Below are positions 63,065 through 64,000 of a stretch of DNA of 64,000 bases, piece by piece. The notes under the pieces were generated by a model. The model searched no databases. It saw only the letters and a program-made list of their open reading frames with translations, and was not told the DNA's origin. The translations under genes were made by a program, and so were the position numbers. How positions within the stretch are numbered: position 1 is the stretch's first letter; the number at the start of each line of letters is the position of its first letter. The stretch covers positions 248,001 through 312,000 of the forward strand of contig NZ_JAAMQM010000001.1 of the NCBI RefSeq assembly GCF_013523055.1, given 5' to 3'. This stretch comes from Pseudomonas capeferrum (GTDB lineage: Bacteria; Pseudomonadota; Gammaproteobacteria; Pseudomonadales; Pseudomonadaceae).

Positions 63065-63264
63065 ATATCCAGCACCGAACCGTCGATGTGCCGCACCTCA
63101 ACATCGCCCAGAGCATCCGCCGGTCAAGCGACCCCTACCGGGCGTCAATTGCTTGCTTCACAAGCCGCGACGTGAGCGATACCCGCAAGACCTTCTACTT
63201 CGAAGATGGGAGCCGCCTGGCCTTCCAGATCACTTACACAGCTGTGGAGGATGGAACCGAATGA
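63061..63264 (+). CDS. 67-residue phage protein
   Basis: The product (RTVDVPHLNIAQSIRRSSDPYRASIACFTSRDVSDTRKTFYFEDGSRLAFQITYTAVEDG) is a short strand-rich protein overlapping both neighbours by 4 bp in an ATGA chain. No family is recognised. Confidence 0.55.
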   Translation: MNIQHRTVDVPHLNIAQSIRRSSDPYRASIACFTSRDVSDTRKTFYFEDGSRLAFQITYTAVEDGTE

Positions 63265-63566
63265 GCAACAACGAAATGATCAGCGTGCCGCGTGAGCTCA
63301 CGCCCGAGATGCGCGAAGCATTCCACGAGGCGCACGATCGATACGAAGAAGGCATAGGCGAAAGTCCCGACAGCCAGTGGCGTGCGATGCTGCGAGCTGC
63401 ACCCAAGTCGACCGAGCAGCCTCAGGGCGATCCGGTGGCACTTCCTGAGCGCAAAGACCCCACCCAGTACTGGGTTGAGCCTGGCGGGGTTCATAAGGCG
63501 GAAGGCTGGAACGCCTGCCTTGACGAAATTGCCAAGCTTAACGAAGGGGAATCGCATGGCGAATAA
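63261..63566 (+). CDS. 101-residue phage protein
   Basis: The product (MSNNEMISVPRELTPEMREAFHEAHDRYEEG, SPDSQWRAMLRAAP, EGWNACLDEIAKLNEGE) shows the VPRELT-E-M-x-E-A-x-H and WNACLDEIAKL segments of a very common small phage protein. Its function is unknown. It overlaps the HNH gene behind it by 11 bp. Confidence 0.65.
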   Translation: MSNNEMISVPRELTPEMREAFHEAHDRYEEGIGESPDSQWRAMLRAAPKSTEQPQGDPVALPERKDPTQYWVEPGGVHKAEGWNACLDEIAKLNEGESHGE

Positions 63567-64000
63567 ATGCATTCAATTCCTCATGGGTGCTCCAGAAACA
63601 GATGACTGCGTGCTATGGCCTTTCGCCCTATCTGGGTATCGATATGGACAGATGTACTTCCAGGGGAAGCAGGCTCGCGCCCATCGAGTTCAGTTCTACC
63701 TGAATAATGGGTTCTACCCAGAGAACGTTATGCACCAGTGTGACAATACGAAGTGCGTGAACCCTAAGCACCTGAAAGCTGGAACCCGAGCACAGAACGC
63801 ATGCGACATGGCTGTAAAGGGGCGCGTTCACGGCCAGAAGGTAGCCCTCACCGACGAACAGGTCGCTGAGATTCGCGCATCCTACAGGTATCGAGTAGTT
63901 GGATGCCGTCAACTCGGAAAGAAATACGGCGTGAGCGATGAAACAATCAGGGACATCGTGACTGGCAAAAACAGAAAGGCAAAGGCCCCAGACTGGAGTG
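63556..64000 (+). CDS. HNH endonuclease, cut by window end
   Basis: The frame MANKCIQFLMGAPETDDCVLW... runs to the edge (148 codons). It has a phage HNH_3 core (RAHRVQFYLNNGFYPENVMHQCDNTKCVNPKHLKAGT) and an HTH (VALTDEQVAEIRASYRYRVVGCRQLGKKYGVSDETIRDIVTGK), the usual homing endonuclease plan. It follows the early operon chain. The C-terminus lies outside. Confidence 0.85.
   Translation, partial: MANKCIQFLMGAPETDDCVLWPFALSGYRYGQMYFQGKQARAHRVQFYLNNGFYPENVMHQCDNTKCVNPKHLKAGTRAQNACDMAVKGRVHGQKVALTDEQVAEIRASYRYRVVGCRQLGKKYGVSDETIRDIVTGKNRKAKAPDWS

Overview
The window looks like a Pseudomonas chromosome (P. putida/fluorescens type). It is GC-rich, has Pseudomonas-style Shine-Dalgarno sites and a LexA box, and carries gene families typical of that genus. 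It holds two mobile regions joined at a tRNA-Pro(GGG) attachment site near 10.05 kb.

Bases 1-10000 look like a worn genomic island. The first 6.3 kb encode an alkylphenol/aromatic oxidation set: a SnoaL-like protein, a class A flavin monooxygenase, an extra TatA, a Tat-signal protein, a VAO/p-cresol-methylhydroxylase-type flavoprotein, its cytochrome c, and an NAD(P)-binding protein whose start codon is lost. Two divided transcription units share a 17-bp upstream motif. An SDR/HbpS pair, an IS5-family remnant and a truncated, nonsense-mutated tyrosine integrase follow, ending beside the 3' part of tRNA-Pro.

From about 10.1 kb to beyond the right edge lies one large HK97-type siphophage prophage. 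Its left end carries an XRE/ImmA pair and a LexA-controlled small gene. Next, on the minus strand, come a lysis end (spanins, lysozyme-like protein), a tail fibre, a P22 immI-like block (two Arc-type repressors, BRO and KilA-N antirepressors) set inside the tail genes, a 2,288-residue tape measure, tail assembly chaperones with a -1 frameshift, head-tail joining genes, capsid, protease, portal and terminase. Then follow small genes including an Acb2-type anti-CBASS sponge, and a second lysis group (holin, second spanin pair). The leftward early genes include a tyrosine recombinase, VRR-NUC and YbcO-like nucleases, DnaB and an initiator gene containing five iterons. The immunity switch (antirepressor, Cro, LexA-like CI) sits at 50.3-52.3 kb, followed by a lipoprotein in the lambda rex position.

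The rightward early operon (53.2-64 kb) encodes a phage CsrA, TerB, HTH proteins, DUF2303, a methyltransferase and many small genes. Several of these have a repeated hairpin plus GGGAAATCAA leader.

The most striking find is at 58.4-60.5 kb: a diversity-generating retroelement (DGR) in ruins. Two adjacent DUF1566 (C-type-lectin-like) genes end in 117-bp variable repeats. These differ only at first and second codon positions, in the pattern expected of adenine mutagenesis. They are followed by an Avd gene cut short by an HNH homing endonuclease, which occupies the place of the template repeat and nearly all of the reverse transcriptase; only an RT-like C-terminal tail remains. At least five homing-type HNH genes are scattered through this prophage.
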